Assembly: GCA_015680685.1 (NCBI GenBank)
Contig: MNCI01023302.1
Span: 782,229 to 846,228 of the forward strand
Direction: 5' to 3'
Length of the DNA: 64,000 nucleotides
Source of the DNA: Gnetum montanum
Lineage: Eukaryota > Streptophyta > Gnetopsida > Gnetales > Gnetaceae
Positions 10,201 to 21,879 of this stretch are shown here, piece after piece (position 1 is the stretch's first letter; each line of letters begins with the position of its first letter). The position numbers were made by a program, and so were the translations under genes. The notes under the pieces were generated by a model, which was not told where the DNA came from, did no database searches, and worked only from the letters and a program-made list of their open reading frames with translations.

Positions 10201-13200
10201 GCTTCCTCTTAAAGTTGAAGCCCTTTGTCAATTTATTACTTAGAAGTTAAGTCACATGCAAGCAGTCAATTATGCTAAAGAGATAATAATTGCTACACAA
10301 GCAAATGGATGATTGCATCAACAAAAATCATGGCTTCAGTCATGGAACATTGTAATAAAGGATTTTCCTTTAAGCAAAAGGCTCTTCCAGAAAACTATAA
10401 AAGAAAAAGTCTTGGCTAAAGTTTGGTTGAACACGTCAGGGAAAAAAGCATTTTTATTTACATTCTATTAGAGGAGATTTGTTCTCTAGTACTCAAAAGT
10501 ATCTATTCTCAACTATTCCTATTCATTTAAGGAATCAAATTGCTAGAGCAAGAATGAGCTCTCATCATCTCCTTATTGAGACAGGCCATTGGATCAATTT
10601 ACTAAGAGAAATGTGTATTTGCAGATTGTGCAAACAAAGCATAGAGGATGAAGAACATATCTTCTTATTATGCCCATCTTTGGCTCACATTTGAATGAAT
10701 TATATCATATTAATTGTAATCTGCTAATTTTTTTCTTTCAAATTGACCATATATGCTTAGGGCATTACATCAATGATGTTTTTAACTTTCTTCAAAATTG
10801 TGTTGAGGCTTTGTAACCATCCAGCAAATCCTTTGTGATTTCCTGGATGTAATTAAAATTTCTAGTTTCCAGTTTCCACAAAACATACTTTTTGGTTTGT
10901 CCTTTTATTTTTATTTATTTAATACATGGTATCTATTGCTACAACATTTAAGTATGCTGCCTGTCCAAGCAAATAATCACAACATGTAGAATCAATTTGC
11001 AGGTAGAATGAAATCCTTTAACATCAAAGGTACAAAGTGGGGTCTGGAAAATGTGTGAAATGAATCAGCAGCTACTTACATATCGATTTCATTGAATGTG
11101 GTAAGCATGGCAAATGTATTTTGAGCATCCTTCAGGCGAGTAGCCACTCTCTTTCGAAGTCTTGTCATAGGAACCTTTAGAAAAAAAGTGATCAAATATT
11201 TTTAACGAAACAATACATCTATCATTGCAGTACAAGGCTTCAAGAATAAAAATGAAAAACAAGGCAAATATATCAAGTCATATACAACAATAATATCAAT
11301 TGATTACTCGATCAGGAAGCATTGCAGAAGCTTACCCTTCTTTCTCTTTCCCTAGGTGGAAGCTGAGGTTCTGTAGAAGATGTTTTCAAAGGTGATGTCG
11401 TAAAAGTGGTTGTTTTTTCTGGTGCAACTTTTGTGGTTTCAACAGGAGGGGATGGCTTGGATTCTTTTGCAGTATCCTTTGGTAGGGAAGGTGAAGGCAG
11501 AGGAGAAGCCTCTTTCTCTTCAGTAACAGATGTTGATCCCAAAGCTGATTTTGAGATAATAGCTACCTTTGTTCCAGGAACAACAGTGTCCCCTTCCTCT
11601 GCCACAAACTGACACAAAAACAAAGCAGGAGTTCTGAGTGTTAAGTTGTTTCAAGCAACATAGAAAAATTACAATGCCAATTAGCTTCTTGTAAACCAAC
11701 CTTATCTATAACACCATCTTCAGGGCTAGTAACATCAATAGTGACCTGAAATGAATCCAAAGTTTCAATAACTCAAAATAGCAAACTTTATCATAAAACA
11801 AATTAATTAGCATGGAACTAAAATCATAGAGTACATTGTGAAATGATTTCAAGACATGCCTTATCGGTCTCAATTTGAGCTATAGCTTCATCAACCTTAA
11901 CTCTGTCTCCTGGCTCTATTTGTGTAATCATAGAAAAAATGATTAAACAAAATCAAAATCCACAAAACATTATCTGGAAATACCCTGCAACATAAAAGAC
12001 ACCTACTCTTGAGGAATGTTGCAAGTGTACCATCAGAAACAGATTCGCCCATGAAAGGAACAACGGCCTCTACAACATCACCTTTGTTTTACAAATGATA
12101 TATTAGTCAGCATTTGCCGTAAACAGAATAACAAAATCATAAATGTATTGGGAAAAGATAACCTACCACTATCTTTCGAAAATGATCTCATCCATTGTTG
12201 CCCACGGACATTTTGCTGAAGGCCAATGGATTGAATCCTATGAATTACCATTGTAAAGGAATGAAAATATACACTACTATTAAAATGAGTGCCACATAAA
12301 TCCTTTAAGATAGAAATCATAAGATGGCATTTTAATTCTAGTCGTTTAGAAATAGTTGCACCTACAGTGCACATTTACCCCCACAATACAAATGAACAGT
12401 AGCAGAACTCGGTATTTAGAAAAAATAAAATAACTTATAAGACACAGGTACTTACCTAAGCCCTTTCACACCAAACAAAGAACCTGATCAAAAAAGTATT
12501 CAATTTAGTAATGTTTGAATTCGAACCCATCAGACCAAAACAAAAACCACATAAAGGAGCAAATATGAAAATTTGTGCATCCTTACCTCCTATTGATCCA
12601 TGAGCAATGATGCGTGAATAGCTTTGGCCCCCACCAATAATCTGTTTCAAAATAATAAGAATATCGAATGAATGAATAAACTACCAACCCTGCTAGGCAT
12701 CGCTCCTGTGTTCACGTTACACATAATGTTTTCCTTTGCCTATTAACAATATATTCCATTTAGAATACAGTCCCGCTCGAACAAACTATAGAAAGAAATC
12801 GAAACTAAAGATGTATTATTATGAATGACGATAGTAGAAAACAATAAAATCAAGGCCGCATTAACGAATTAATTTCAATCTTCCATTCCAAAACGAACAC
12901 AGCTGGACACCAAAAGGAAAACTCACGGTGCATAAAAAATTCAATCCAACGCAAAGCAGAAGAACAGTAGTGCTACCTATACAACCGTAAGAAACTTTGA
13001 ACATCCAAATCAAAAACAAAAAACACCCTGTCGTACAACACCTTCGAATTAGACAAGAGATTACATATAGTTTCAGAAGTCTCAAAGCTTACACTATTTC
13101 CTTGCTAAAACAAATCCAACATTTCCGGAAACCAATGGCCCAATGGCCATTGAAATCTTTCTTAGAGTATAAGAGCCCTAGACGCAAGCAACCGTGGAAA

Positions 13201-13447
13201 ATCGCTAATGCCGCGCAAGCTAAATTCGGAATCCTGAAATCCACGCTCCCCAAAATAAAATCTTAAACCAAACGAAAAAAAGATAAAAAGCAAAACGCAC
13301 CTGGCCTTCGAAAACGTTTCCGGAACCCTGAGCCGATCCAGACAGATTTCTGTAAAACAGCTGAGGATTAGCAGATCGATTCATCTGCTGTTGCGAAAGG
13401 GCTCTGCGAAAAGCCAGAGCCGCCTGACCTCTGAGTCTTCCCGCCAT
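7246..13447 (-). CDS. Dihydrolipoyllysine-residue succinyltransferase, E2 of mitochondrial 2-oxoglutarate dehydrogenase (13 exons)
   Basis: Transfers the succinyl group from E2-bound lipoate to CoA in the TCA-cycle 2-oxoglutarate dehydrogenase complex (mitochondrial matrix). Exons read on the minus strand: 13447-13301, 12641-12587, 12483-12456, 12237-12167, 12081-12007, 11915-11860, 11745-11701, 11608-11336, 11174-11080, 8485-8395, 8176-8066, 7741-7547, 7437-7246 (TAA). They sum to 1434 bp, 477 aa, close to other plant E2o proteins, and every junction keeps frame. Residues 1-100: Arg/Ser-rich presequence ([18 protein letters not shown]). About 102-176: lipoyl domain, lipoyl-lysine K144 in IETDKVTID. 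About 177-245: Pro/Ser/Lys linker. 246-477: acyltransferase domain ending [20 protein letters not shown], with catalytic H448 and D452. No E3-binding domain, as usual for eukaryotic E2o. Intron 6 (after 11860) has a GC donor. No stop or frameshift, so it is probably active. Confidence 0.95.
8590..9365 (-). mobile_element. RTE LINE fragment in intron 9 of the E2 gene
   Basis: Minus-strand 3' fragment of an RTE element, in the same direction as the host gene. Reading from about 9350 down, [19 protein letters not shown] (9260-9315) is the RT catalytic region; the usual FADD is FAND, so the active site is broken. [14 protein letters not shown] (about 9180) follows, as in RTE proteins. The 3' end lies near 8598 in a GATGATGATTG tail. 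It is probably spliced out with the intron. Confidence 0.85.
9640..10830 (+). mobile_element. L1-type LINE 3' fragment in intron 9 of the E2 gene
   Basis: Plus-strand, antisense to the host gene. [16 protein letters not shown] (9688-9734) is the RT catalytic motif of an L1-like element. Decayed thumb sequence follows, then [16 protein letters not shown] and [19 protein letters not shown] (10540-10680), the Cys/His zinc-binding domain found at the C-terminus of many plant and algal L1 elements. In-frame stops throughout. The left border is uncertain (possibly back to 9490). No poly(A) tail or target duplication is visible. Confidence 0.8.
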
Positions 13448-13804
13448 GGCAATCGATTTTCCGAATCCGCTACAGAAAATATGTTTGTTCTAAAACGAAA
13501 ATACCATACGCAAAATCAGAGAAATAATGACGAGCTTTCGGCGTCTTGGAAGAATTCAGGGATTGAAGTTTCAGGGCAGGGTTAGGAGTGCGTGCCTTGT
13601 AGAAGCTTCGTCCTGCCACCGTTGAGCATGTCAAATTTACGGTCAATCCTTCCCGGCGCTGCCTTTTCCACCGCGTATTTTTCTCCTGCGTTTTGCAGTG
13701 AACGACTGGAAAGATTCTCGATATAAACAAAAAGGTATACATCAATCAGAATAAATAGTAACAAAAGTTAAAAGCTTTCCATTTTTGAGCTTTGCTAAAA
13801 CATT
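13448..13804 (-). promoter_or_regulatory. Probable promoter and 5' UTR of the E2 gene
   Basis: 357 bp between the start codon (ATG at 13447, minus strand) and the LTR beginning at 13805. It keeps noticeably more CpG (for example GCGCCGGG and GCGTATGG on the minus strand) than the transposon DNA around it, as expected for an unmethylated plant promoter. No convincing TATA box; the nearest is TTTATATCGAG near 13720. An LTR within 360 bp of the ATG could affect expression. Confidence 0.5.
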
Positions 13805-14277
13805 TGATGATAATGACTACAATATTGTATCAATGAAATCGTAACTCTTTGCATCCATCATCGTAGATACAATGTAGTAAGCCATGATCATGCTTATAAA
13901 TACCAACCCACCATCGTACTGAAAATAAATTTTGCCCAACACTTAGCGAAATTCTTGCATTTTGGTTTCTTGAAGTTAGAGTTATAGTGAATGTCCACAG
14001 TGTAATGAATTACAGTTAGATAGAATCTTTATTCGAGTGGATTATTCCTAGACAGAATTCATCAACAAGAATAAAGATCAAAATTGTTCTTCATCATTAC
14101 AACATATCACTTAACAAAAATTTACTTTTTCATAAGCTTTACTTTTATTAAGTCATTTACTATTCCAATGCTTATTAATAAGGCAAAATAATTACGACTA
14201 GTTTTGAGCATAAAATATAATTATTCAGTAACCCAATAGTGACTTTGCTTGATTGGCTCAGTGGTAAAGTTGCTTGG
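13805..14277 (+). repeat. LTR remnant split by element B (left part)
   Basis: Begins TGATGATAATGAC, with U3 up to the TATA box in TGCTTATAAATACCAAC (about 13897) and an R region with an AATAAAGATC polyadenylation signal (about 14090). It stops at CTTGG (14273-14277), where element B is inserted. The sequence resumes at 21119. Its U3 has an irregular mix of short ATCATC/GATG motifs, not one of the three clear array types. Confidence 0.75.
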
Positions 14278-15207
14278 TGATGAGACCTAATATGTTGAGT
14301 AACTTCATCAATGCATCCCCATCAATGTAGCTTCATTGAAGCATGACTAATGCATTCACACATATGTGTTGATGAGGCAGTATTGATGCATCCGCGTCAA
14401 TGCAACTAAATGCATTAACACATCCTCATCAACACAATGTCTGTATTTGCCTATAAATATGCAAGCACTCACCACATATTTGGCACCATTCAGTCAATAG
14501 TGTAACTAAACTCTTGCAATTTTCTCTTGTAATCTTAGAAAACAATTAGTGAGTGCCCACAATGTGGATTTGGGTCAGTTGTAAAGTGTTTTATTCGAGT
14601 GGCATTATACCTATACACATTCCATAAACAACAATAAGATCAAGATTGATTCATATTTATTGCAACACTTTTACTTAGAATAGATTTACTTTTAATGTGA
14701 TTTACTTTTGATGTATGTAGTTCATATTTACATTTTTATTCACTTTAATTAATCAATGGAATGGGTGCAACCAATTTTGATCATAAATATGTATTCACTT
14801 AGTAATCCCAACAATGTTATTACTTGGGTTGCCCAGTAGCATAATACTTGGTAATCCCAGTAGTGGGTACATGAGTTCAGGATGTGTATGGCAAGCTAGG
14901 AATAGATACTTCTCATCCTTAAGATAGTTTATGATTTAATTTTATTATTAATTAGATTAAATAATTAATTTCTATATTATTATTCAGTTAGTTTAAGGTC
15001 CACAACAACATCAATAATCATATGCCTCGCTTTGGATAAAACCATACATGACAAAGCTACAACTAATTCAAGTGAGAAGACAATGACCTACAATCAATGT
15101 TTAAAAATTTAGATACCACACTAGTTCCATCCACAGAATTCAACTAGATTGCATGTGAACGCTTGTGATTTGTATGGTTAAGCATAGGGGATACTTGCCA
15201 CTCATCA
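14278..15207 (+). repeat. 5' LTR of element B (TGCATC/ACACATATGTGT-type U3)
   Basis: 930 bp. U3 contains repeated short motifs such as ATGCATCCCCATCAATG (about 14313), CACACATATGTGTTGATGA (about 14357), TGCATCCGCGTCAATGC and CACATCCTCATCAACAC, then the TATA box in CCTATAAATATGC (about 14451) and an AATAAGATC-type poly(A) signal near 14632. Ends CCACTCATCA. Confidence 0.9.
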
Positions 15208-15208
15208 T

Positions 15209-15226
15209 TGGTATTATTGTCAAGGA
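15209..15226 (+). other. Primer binding site of element B (degenerate tRNA-Asp type)
   Basis: TGGTATTATTGTCAAGGA directly after the LTR. Compared with TGGCGCCGTTGCCGGGGA, the complement of the plant tRNA-Asp 3' end, almost all differences are transitions, as expected from methyl-cytosine decay. Confidence 0.7.
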
Positions 15227-15479
15227 TAATGCTAATGATCTAGATTAGTTATATTAAAAACAATCACTATAAAGCACTAACAATTTATCTTTCTAAAAAT
15301 ATATTAATATTTTAAGTCACACACATTATCTTTCTAATATTTTAAGTCACTATAAAGCACATTATTAATTAAAAACATGTATCCTTCACATATTTTAATA
15401 TTTTAAGTCACACACATTATTAATTAAAAACATACTTAAAATTTTAGGGTACTTAAAAATTTTAAGTAAGATCTCGTGT

Positions 15480-17938
15480 GGTTGAAGAAAAGATGGAAAG
15501 ACAGAGAGACTAAAGACAAATCAAGGGAAAGGCTCAAACATAAAAGCAAAGCAACTACATAAAACATTTTCAAGGAATCTCACCCCTCTTTAGTATGTAT
15601 CCTTCACATAGAGTCAATAATCCATCACATGATGAGACCATTGGTAGGAAAAATTGTAGGATCTTTATTGAAGAGAATTAGAGTGAATCACTAAACACAT
15701 AGGTCTCGTATGCTTATTTAGGTCCTTACTACATTCAAATACCATGCTCAACTAATGCAGATAATCGTAGAGGGGATGGAGTAAGTCTTGGAACAAGGAG
15801 GACCTCAAGGCTTAAGACCTCCTCCAAACCTAGAAGAGATAAATCAAGGAACTATAGGGGAAGATATATGAGCCATGGTGATTCTCCCAATTTGTCATCT
15901 TCCTCTTCATCTTCAACGTCTAGTTCCGATGAAGATTAACATAGGTATAAAGATAAAAATACACTAAGGGTTTGAGATGAAGATAGACATGGAAATTAAA
16001 GATAAGATACAAGGTATCAAATGGAGCATAGATAAGATCATCATAATCAAACAGATATAAATAGAAATTATCACCATGACATGTTTGATGATGATGAATC
16101 CTTATTGGCTACTAGAAGCATCATACAAATCACAAAGGTAGTTAGAATATCCCACAAGCATCCAAGGGAAAGCTACAACAAATGGCTTGATATTAATAAC
16201 ATTCCTAAATTTGAGGGAGGCTATAATTCTGATCCACAACATCATTTACAAGCATTCCATGATGCATGTGCCTTATAAAATATTGAAAGTAAGTGACAAA
16301 AGCTTAACCTCTTTCCTAGGACACTAATAGGAGAAGTTGAAATTTGGTATAGATCATTGGAACCATATTCAATCCACTAGTGGTTAACAATACTTAAACT
16401 TTTTAATGAGAAATATCAAACCTATTTAAGAGTGTTCAATCTAAGAAAACAAATCTAATGGTGGAAACATGAGGACCATAAATCTCTTGATGTAGTCTTG
16501 GGCAGATACTATTCTCTACTACATAGATGCCCAGGCCTTGGATTTTCTCAAAGTGAGTAGCTTTGTCACATCATAGATGGACTTCATAACAAAATGAGGG
16601 AAACCCTTTGGATCCATGCTCAAGGAAGATTATCAAAATTAAGATCCCATCATATATAAAGGCTAATTAAACAAGTGGCAAAAGAAGAAAAAGAACTATA
16701 TAAAAGGAAGAGTTTAGAGGAATATAGTTGGGATCCAACTCTTCATGAAAAAGAGGTCCATATTTATGATCAAGAGAAAGAGGTAGTTCTTGATGAGTTG
16801 GTTTCATATAAAGGGGCGCCAATACAAAATTCTATCACTAAGATTAAAGCAAGGATAGATAAGATGTGGGAGTTGATAAATGAAAAAGTTACAACCAACT
16901 TGAAAATCATAGAGGAGAAGATAAAGCAAATAAGATCAAGTGATCAAAATAAGAAGAGGAAAAAGAACAAGGAAATAGGTAAAAACACTTATTGACAAAA
17001 AGGAAAAATAGCTGTAGTAGAAGAGGTTGTAGACTCATATACAAAGGAAGAGAATTGATGTGACATCTGCTAATAAAAACATTAAAGGGCTATTACCCAG
17101 TTATGTTACATCTACAATAGTCTGGGGCTTTTGCTTTGAATCCCAAGTTCATAGAAAAGCAAATGCCTAGGAGATTTCCTTACCTAAAAGGTAATTATAA
17201 ACAGTCCTATTACCAACAATACTATCCTAGTGGGAATTCTTATAAACCTCAAGACTACTATTAATCACAGTGGCAAACCTCATAGTCATGGGGGATGCCA
17301 TCAATAAATCAGCAATATCCCTATCACCAGTTGGACCCTTATGGATACTATGTTCAACAACCTGTTTCTCCTAATGGTTCTACTTCCCATGCCTTAACTT
17401 ATTACTACTACTCTCTTAAATATAATCAATTTGCAACATCTCATGTGAGATCACCATCCCATGCCTCTCATCATCTATCACATCCTCAATGCTCTCATAC
17501 TTTCCTCCAATATATATTACCACCAACAATGTAAGAAGGATTAACACCATGACCTCAATAAAATAATGCAACTTGTGCTATGAACATAAAAATGGATAAT
17601 AGTGCTAGTAGTCCTCAACAAAAGCCTAAAAAACGTCATTTCTTTAAGGTGGTTTCCATAGGTGTGACTAAAACTAATAAACCTACTAACTCATCAGAAC
17701 CAGCACAAGGCTAATCAAGTGCAACCCTCTTCCTTACCAAAACAATGTCTTCTAGTCCTATGCAAAAGCCACAAACCATTATTGCTCCAACAAAAAACAT
17801 AAAAGATGAACCTATCACTATGATGAGACAAAAAATTCCATGCATTACTAATAATAATAAAGGGTGTAGTTGTGGGCTGAAGTTCAAAGTATTAACACAA
17901 TCCCTATACCAAACCACAAAAAAACTTGAGGAATAAGT
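15480..17938 (+). pseudogene. gag pseudogene of element B
   Basis: Decayed capsid-type gag. A Ser-rich stretch (about 15890-15930) is followed by the conserved block from 16140: VVRISHKHPRE, KFEGGYNSDPQHHLQAFHDAC, a W-Y-R-S-L motif, FNEKYQTYLRV and IIDGLHNKMRETL. These match E gag (31378-32000) and the Retrotrans_gag arrangement. A tail rich in Y, P, Q and S follows (17295-17534), then the KKRHFFK motif seen at the end of the other gags. The Cys/His motif near 17050 has been hit by stops. Stops are typically TGG or CAA changed to stop. The start codon is not clear. Confidence 0.8.
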
Positions 17939-20525
17939 GTGCGCGCAAAACTATGTCTACAAAATAGCCACTAAACCAAAAAATACCTAGCGGCTAGAAA
18001 ATAAGAATATCAAACTATTCAAAAGATGCATTGAAACATCTAACCCATTTATTAGTTCTATCCTAAAAAATGCACCAAACAAAGAACTTTAAAAAGGACA
18101 TATTGCACTCTAACTATACACCAAAAGAAATTATTACACATGGAGATCCAAGAACCAAAATAGAAAATCAAAAAGGAAACATATCTAGACCATCTAAAAA
18201 GATAACACCTTCTATTCAACTAAATTTATGTGTTCAAATGATCGAAACCTAATTATCATCAATGTTAAATGTGCTAACAAGAGAAAACTTAAATCATTAA
18301 AGATGATAAATGGAAAACTTATGGTGTATAATCAAGGGAATATGCAGTTCATATTCTAAATACTTGTCCATAAGTTTAGTTGTGGGGAGATACCCAATCT
18401 TGAATCAAGAACTAATAAGTGTATTTTCGCTTTTTGTTTTATAATTTTTTATCATTTTCCTATTTCTTCAAAATTTTCCAATTCTTAATATGTTTTTCAT
18501 TTCTTCTTGTTTTCTTTTCTTTATAGTTTTCTCTTTTCTTGAGTCATTTCTTTTATGTTTTATGAATGATTACTTTGTCTTTTGTTAATAATGATATTGT
18601 CAATCATGATGTAAAAGTTAGCACCATGTGTTGGGTCTTTGTCTTATGCTATCAAGATGATTAGGTAAATAATTGTGTAATGCAATGTGACCACATCATC
18701 CATCCCTTCAGTTTCTCTAAATAAAAGGTCTTTATCATGAAAATAATATGGTTCTTCTCACATGAAACTAAAATTAACTACTAATCATTGTGCCTTAAAG
18801 AAAGAGGTTAAGACCAAGTGGGAATGTCAAAGGGTGTGACCTCAAGGGGATATGTTTGGTTCTCTTCTTGACTTCATTCTTATGGTTTATGACTCCTCCA
18901 AGAATGTACCATTACTCCTAATGGTCAACCAATAAACAAGAAGCATGTCTTTGCATGGTGTGGTTCTTGAGATTGATTTAAAAAAAAAAGCACACAAGAA
19001 TTCAAAGCACACCCTTTAGACACAATAATGAACTACAAGCACTAATTATATGGCTAGAAAGACATGTTCCCATATCTGAAGACACCCCTCTAACTAAGAC
19101 CCTTCCTTCCTTCTTCTCTTTTTGGAGTGATGCTCATTCTCTCTAGTCGTTGTGACTCATGATGGTAGGCAAGAAGGAACACATCAACGTAAGGCCATTG
19201 TTGGTGGTATGGACTTAATCTGAAACTTGGATAGATAGGTATTATGGTCATTTTAATCACAACTGACACAAGAACCTATTGTGGGCATGCTTAAGTACCT
19301 TACATTCCAATCTCTACAATCCCTTCTCATCCCATTATTCACCTCAATGTTAGATGTAATTATGAACCTAATGATTTTGTATACTATAGTGCAGAATCCT
19401 AATGAAGGTAGATATGTGTTGTTTGGGAAGAAAGGCATGATCTACATTTAACTTCTAAGACACCCACGAACATCTATAGAAGTGGATATGCAAGGGCATT
19501 ATGGTAGGAGCCTGCTTTGGGGGAGGACCCACTTGCATGACTTTTGTTGATCATGGCTTTGAATCTAACCTCCCATCTTGAAGGATATCATGAATAGCTT
19601 CTTTGAATTTATGCATGATTTTGTGACTACTTCTCATCAATTTTGAATTATCTTTAATGCTTTTATATTGAAATTTCCTCTAAATTCAAAATTTCTTGGC
19701 CATTTTGTGAACCAAACCTTTGGTTTTAATTATTTGAAAACTTGTGAGCTTCCAGTATTGAGCTCATTTATCATGGGGGGATAAGGATTTAATTTTTGCA
19801 ATTTTTCTAACATTGTATTTTCAAAAATTATGCTAACTAATAGTAAAAATAATCAAAATAATTTGAACAACTTGATGATTTTAGCTATCTTAGAGTCTTG
19901 GAGAACATTATTATGAAATCATCTTAACCCTAAATGCTAATTTTTTTTTGAATTTTGAGCTAACTAAGGATTCAAAAAGGATTATTCATTAAGAAAAATC
20001 GATCAAAACTAATATTGATCCTTTGGTGGTTTTAGATGATGCTAAATAAAATACCTAAGATTAAAGGTCTTTTACAAGGCAAGTAAAAGAGGCCAAGAGG
20101 AGGAGAGAAGAGGATATGACCATGGAAAAATAGTAGTATATACAAGGATTAAAGCTCAAACATCACATATTTGTCAGACCCATGGGATGATGAGAAGAAA
20201 TTTTAGTCCATCCTTCAAGAATGTCTTGCATAAAATAGAAACATCAACATAACACTCAAGGTTGGACAATTTGCCATCACTAGTAACAATAAGAAAATTC
20301 AACTTCAACAGATTTTTTGAAGACCTCTGTAATTTTGTAAACTTTAATATCTATCTAGTCTTATTATCATTTTGCAATACATCCAATCAAATAAAATTTT
20401 GTAGTGCAACACTCTAGTTTTGTAATGGTTGCCAATCTAGTCTTGGTCACCCTACAATTTTTGTAATGAAACTTTGTCCATTTATATATAACTCAAGGAT
20501 GAGTTTTTAGTCAGTCATAGGGATA
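17939..20525 (+). other. Non-coding 3' half of element B with conserved family motifs
   Basis: No pol. After a short relic of the region that follows protease in element A, there is an internal polypurine-like tract TTTAGTTGTGGGGAGATA (18375-18392). Conserved blocks then follow: GGGTGTGACCTCAAGGGGA (18832-18850), a GAAAGACATGTTCCCAT block (about 19057), and CCTGCTTTGGGGGAGGACCC (19511-19530). The 3' polypurine tract CAGTCATAGGGATA precedes the LTR at 20526. These blocks recur in A, C, D and E. Confidence 0.75.
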
Positions 20526-21118
20526 TGATGAGACTTAATATGCCAAGTAACTTCATCAACATATCCCTGTTAACATAGCCTTGTTGACACATCCCGATCA
20601 ACATATCTTAGATGTGTTAACACATATGTGTCGATGAAGTAGCATTGATGCACATTACATAATTAGTGGAATTAGTGTGACCAAGTTTTGAGCATAAATA
20701 CGTATTTTCTTGGTAATCCTAGTAGCGTTATTACTTAGTTTTCCTAGTAGCATAACACATGATAATCCCAATAGTGATTACGTGAGTTTAGGACGTGTAC
20801 GACAAGCTGGGAATGAACATTCATCGTTCTTATGATAATTTATGATTTTATTTTATTATTAATTAGATTAAATAATTAATTTTTATATTATTATTCAGTT
20901 GGCTTAAGATCCACAACAACATCAATAATCATATGCCTCACTTTGGCCTAAACTATACATGACAAAGCTACAACTAATCCAAGTGAGAAGACAATGACCT
21001 ACGATCAATGCTTAACAATCTAGATACCATACTTGTTCCACCCATGGAATTCGACTAGATTACACATGAATTCTTGTGATTCATATGGTTGGACATAGGA
21101 GATACTCATCGTTCATCA
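20526..21118 (+). repeat. 3' LTR of element B, internally deleted
   Basis: 593 bp against 930 bp for the 5' LTR. U3 motifs are kept (GATGTGTTAACACATATGTG, about 20611) but about 330 bp with the TATA box, R and poly(A) signal are missing. U5 resumes near 20660. It ends GTTCATCA before the CTTGG duplication. Confidence 0.9.
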
Positions 21119-21460
21119 CTTGGTAATCCCAGTAATAGTTACATTAGCCCAATACGTGTATAGAAAACTAGAAATGAATACTTATCACCATAGTATAGGA
21201 TAGATTTATATTTTTATTGTACTTAGAGATAGAAATTATATTCATTTCCATCATGTTTAAAATTAGCATTATTAAGAGCCAATCAACATTAGTTCATCAT
21301 GAACCTCACTAAGAGTTAAACCATACATTTTGTACCTTGCTAACTCTAAGTGGGAAGACAATGATCACGAACTTAATATCAACTCACTAGTATACTTATA
21401 AATTGTCCATCCATGTATTACAATTTGGTCATGCATGAACACTTGTGATATGTGTTAATG
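21119..21460 (+). repeat. LTR remnant split by element B (right part)
   Basis: Continues the LTR of 13805-14277 after the CTTGG duplication with TAATCCCAGTAATAG, the usual U5 text of the family. It runs to about 21460, where similarity stops before the expected CTCATCA end, so the LTR is truncated. The end point is approximate. Confidence 0.65.
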
Positions 21461-21879
21461 TTTGCTAGTTAGCTGATTTTACAAGGTTTGTTACATCAAA
21501 TATCATAAGGCATATTTTTCATACTTATAATAATTTTTCACAACATACACACTCTTAAGCATCAAACAAACTAAAATGAATTTTACAACTAAAGTGAAAT
21601 CTCTACCTATTATTGATCTTAATAAATGTCATGATAGAGATTACAATGGAGAAGATTGAAGTGCACTCATGCAAACAAGAATTTCATACACTCACACTAA
21701 TCCTTATTAACCTGATTTTACATTCATTTTCCACCAAAATGAACAAGTGAAGTGGAGAGACTTACAGGACAATGTTATATTTCCACCCAAATGTTCAGCA
21801 CCATCAATGCTTCAAAAAAACCCTCATGAAATCAAACCTTGGTCATGTATAAGAAGGGTACCAAGTCATCAAAAACCTG
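21461..21879. other. Unassigned stretch before element C
   Basis: About 420 bp, AT-rich, with no open frame or repeat that I recognise. It may be original intergenic DNA or old transposon sequence. Confidence 0.4.

Larger units (their letters stand above)
14278..21118 (+). mobile_element. Element B: full-length LTR retrotransposon lacking pol and ORF2
   Basis: 6841 bp between identical 5-bp target duplications CTTGG (14273-14277 and 21119-21123), with TGATGAG...TCATCA ends. Order: 5' LTR, tRNA-Asp-like primer site, decayed gag, short spacer, conserved non-coding block, polypurine tract, truncated 3' LTR. Protease, RT, RNase H and integrase are all missing and ORF2 is reduced to at most traces near 20080. 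It would have needed enzymes in trans. The 3' LTR has lost its TATA/R part. Confidence 0.9.

Noticed and set aside
14249-14285. tRNA-like text GATTGGCTCAGTGGTAAAG (A-box look-alike)
   Set aside because: No acceptor stem, anticodon arm or B box can be formed around it, and element B begins at 14278 inside the stretch. It is a diverged part of the LTR.
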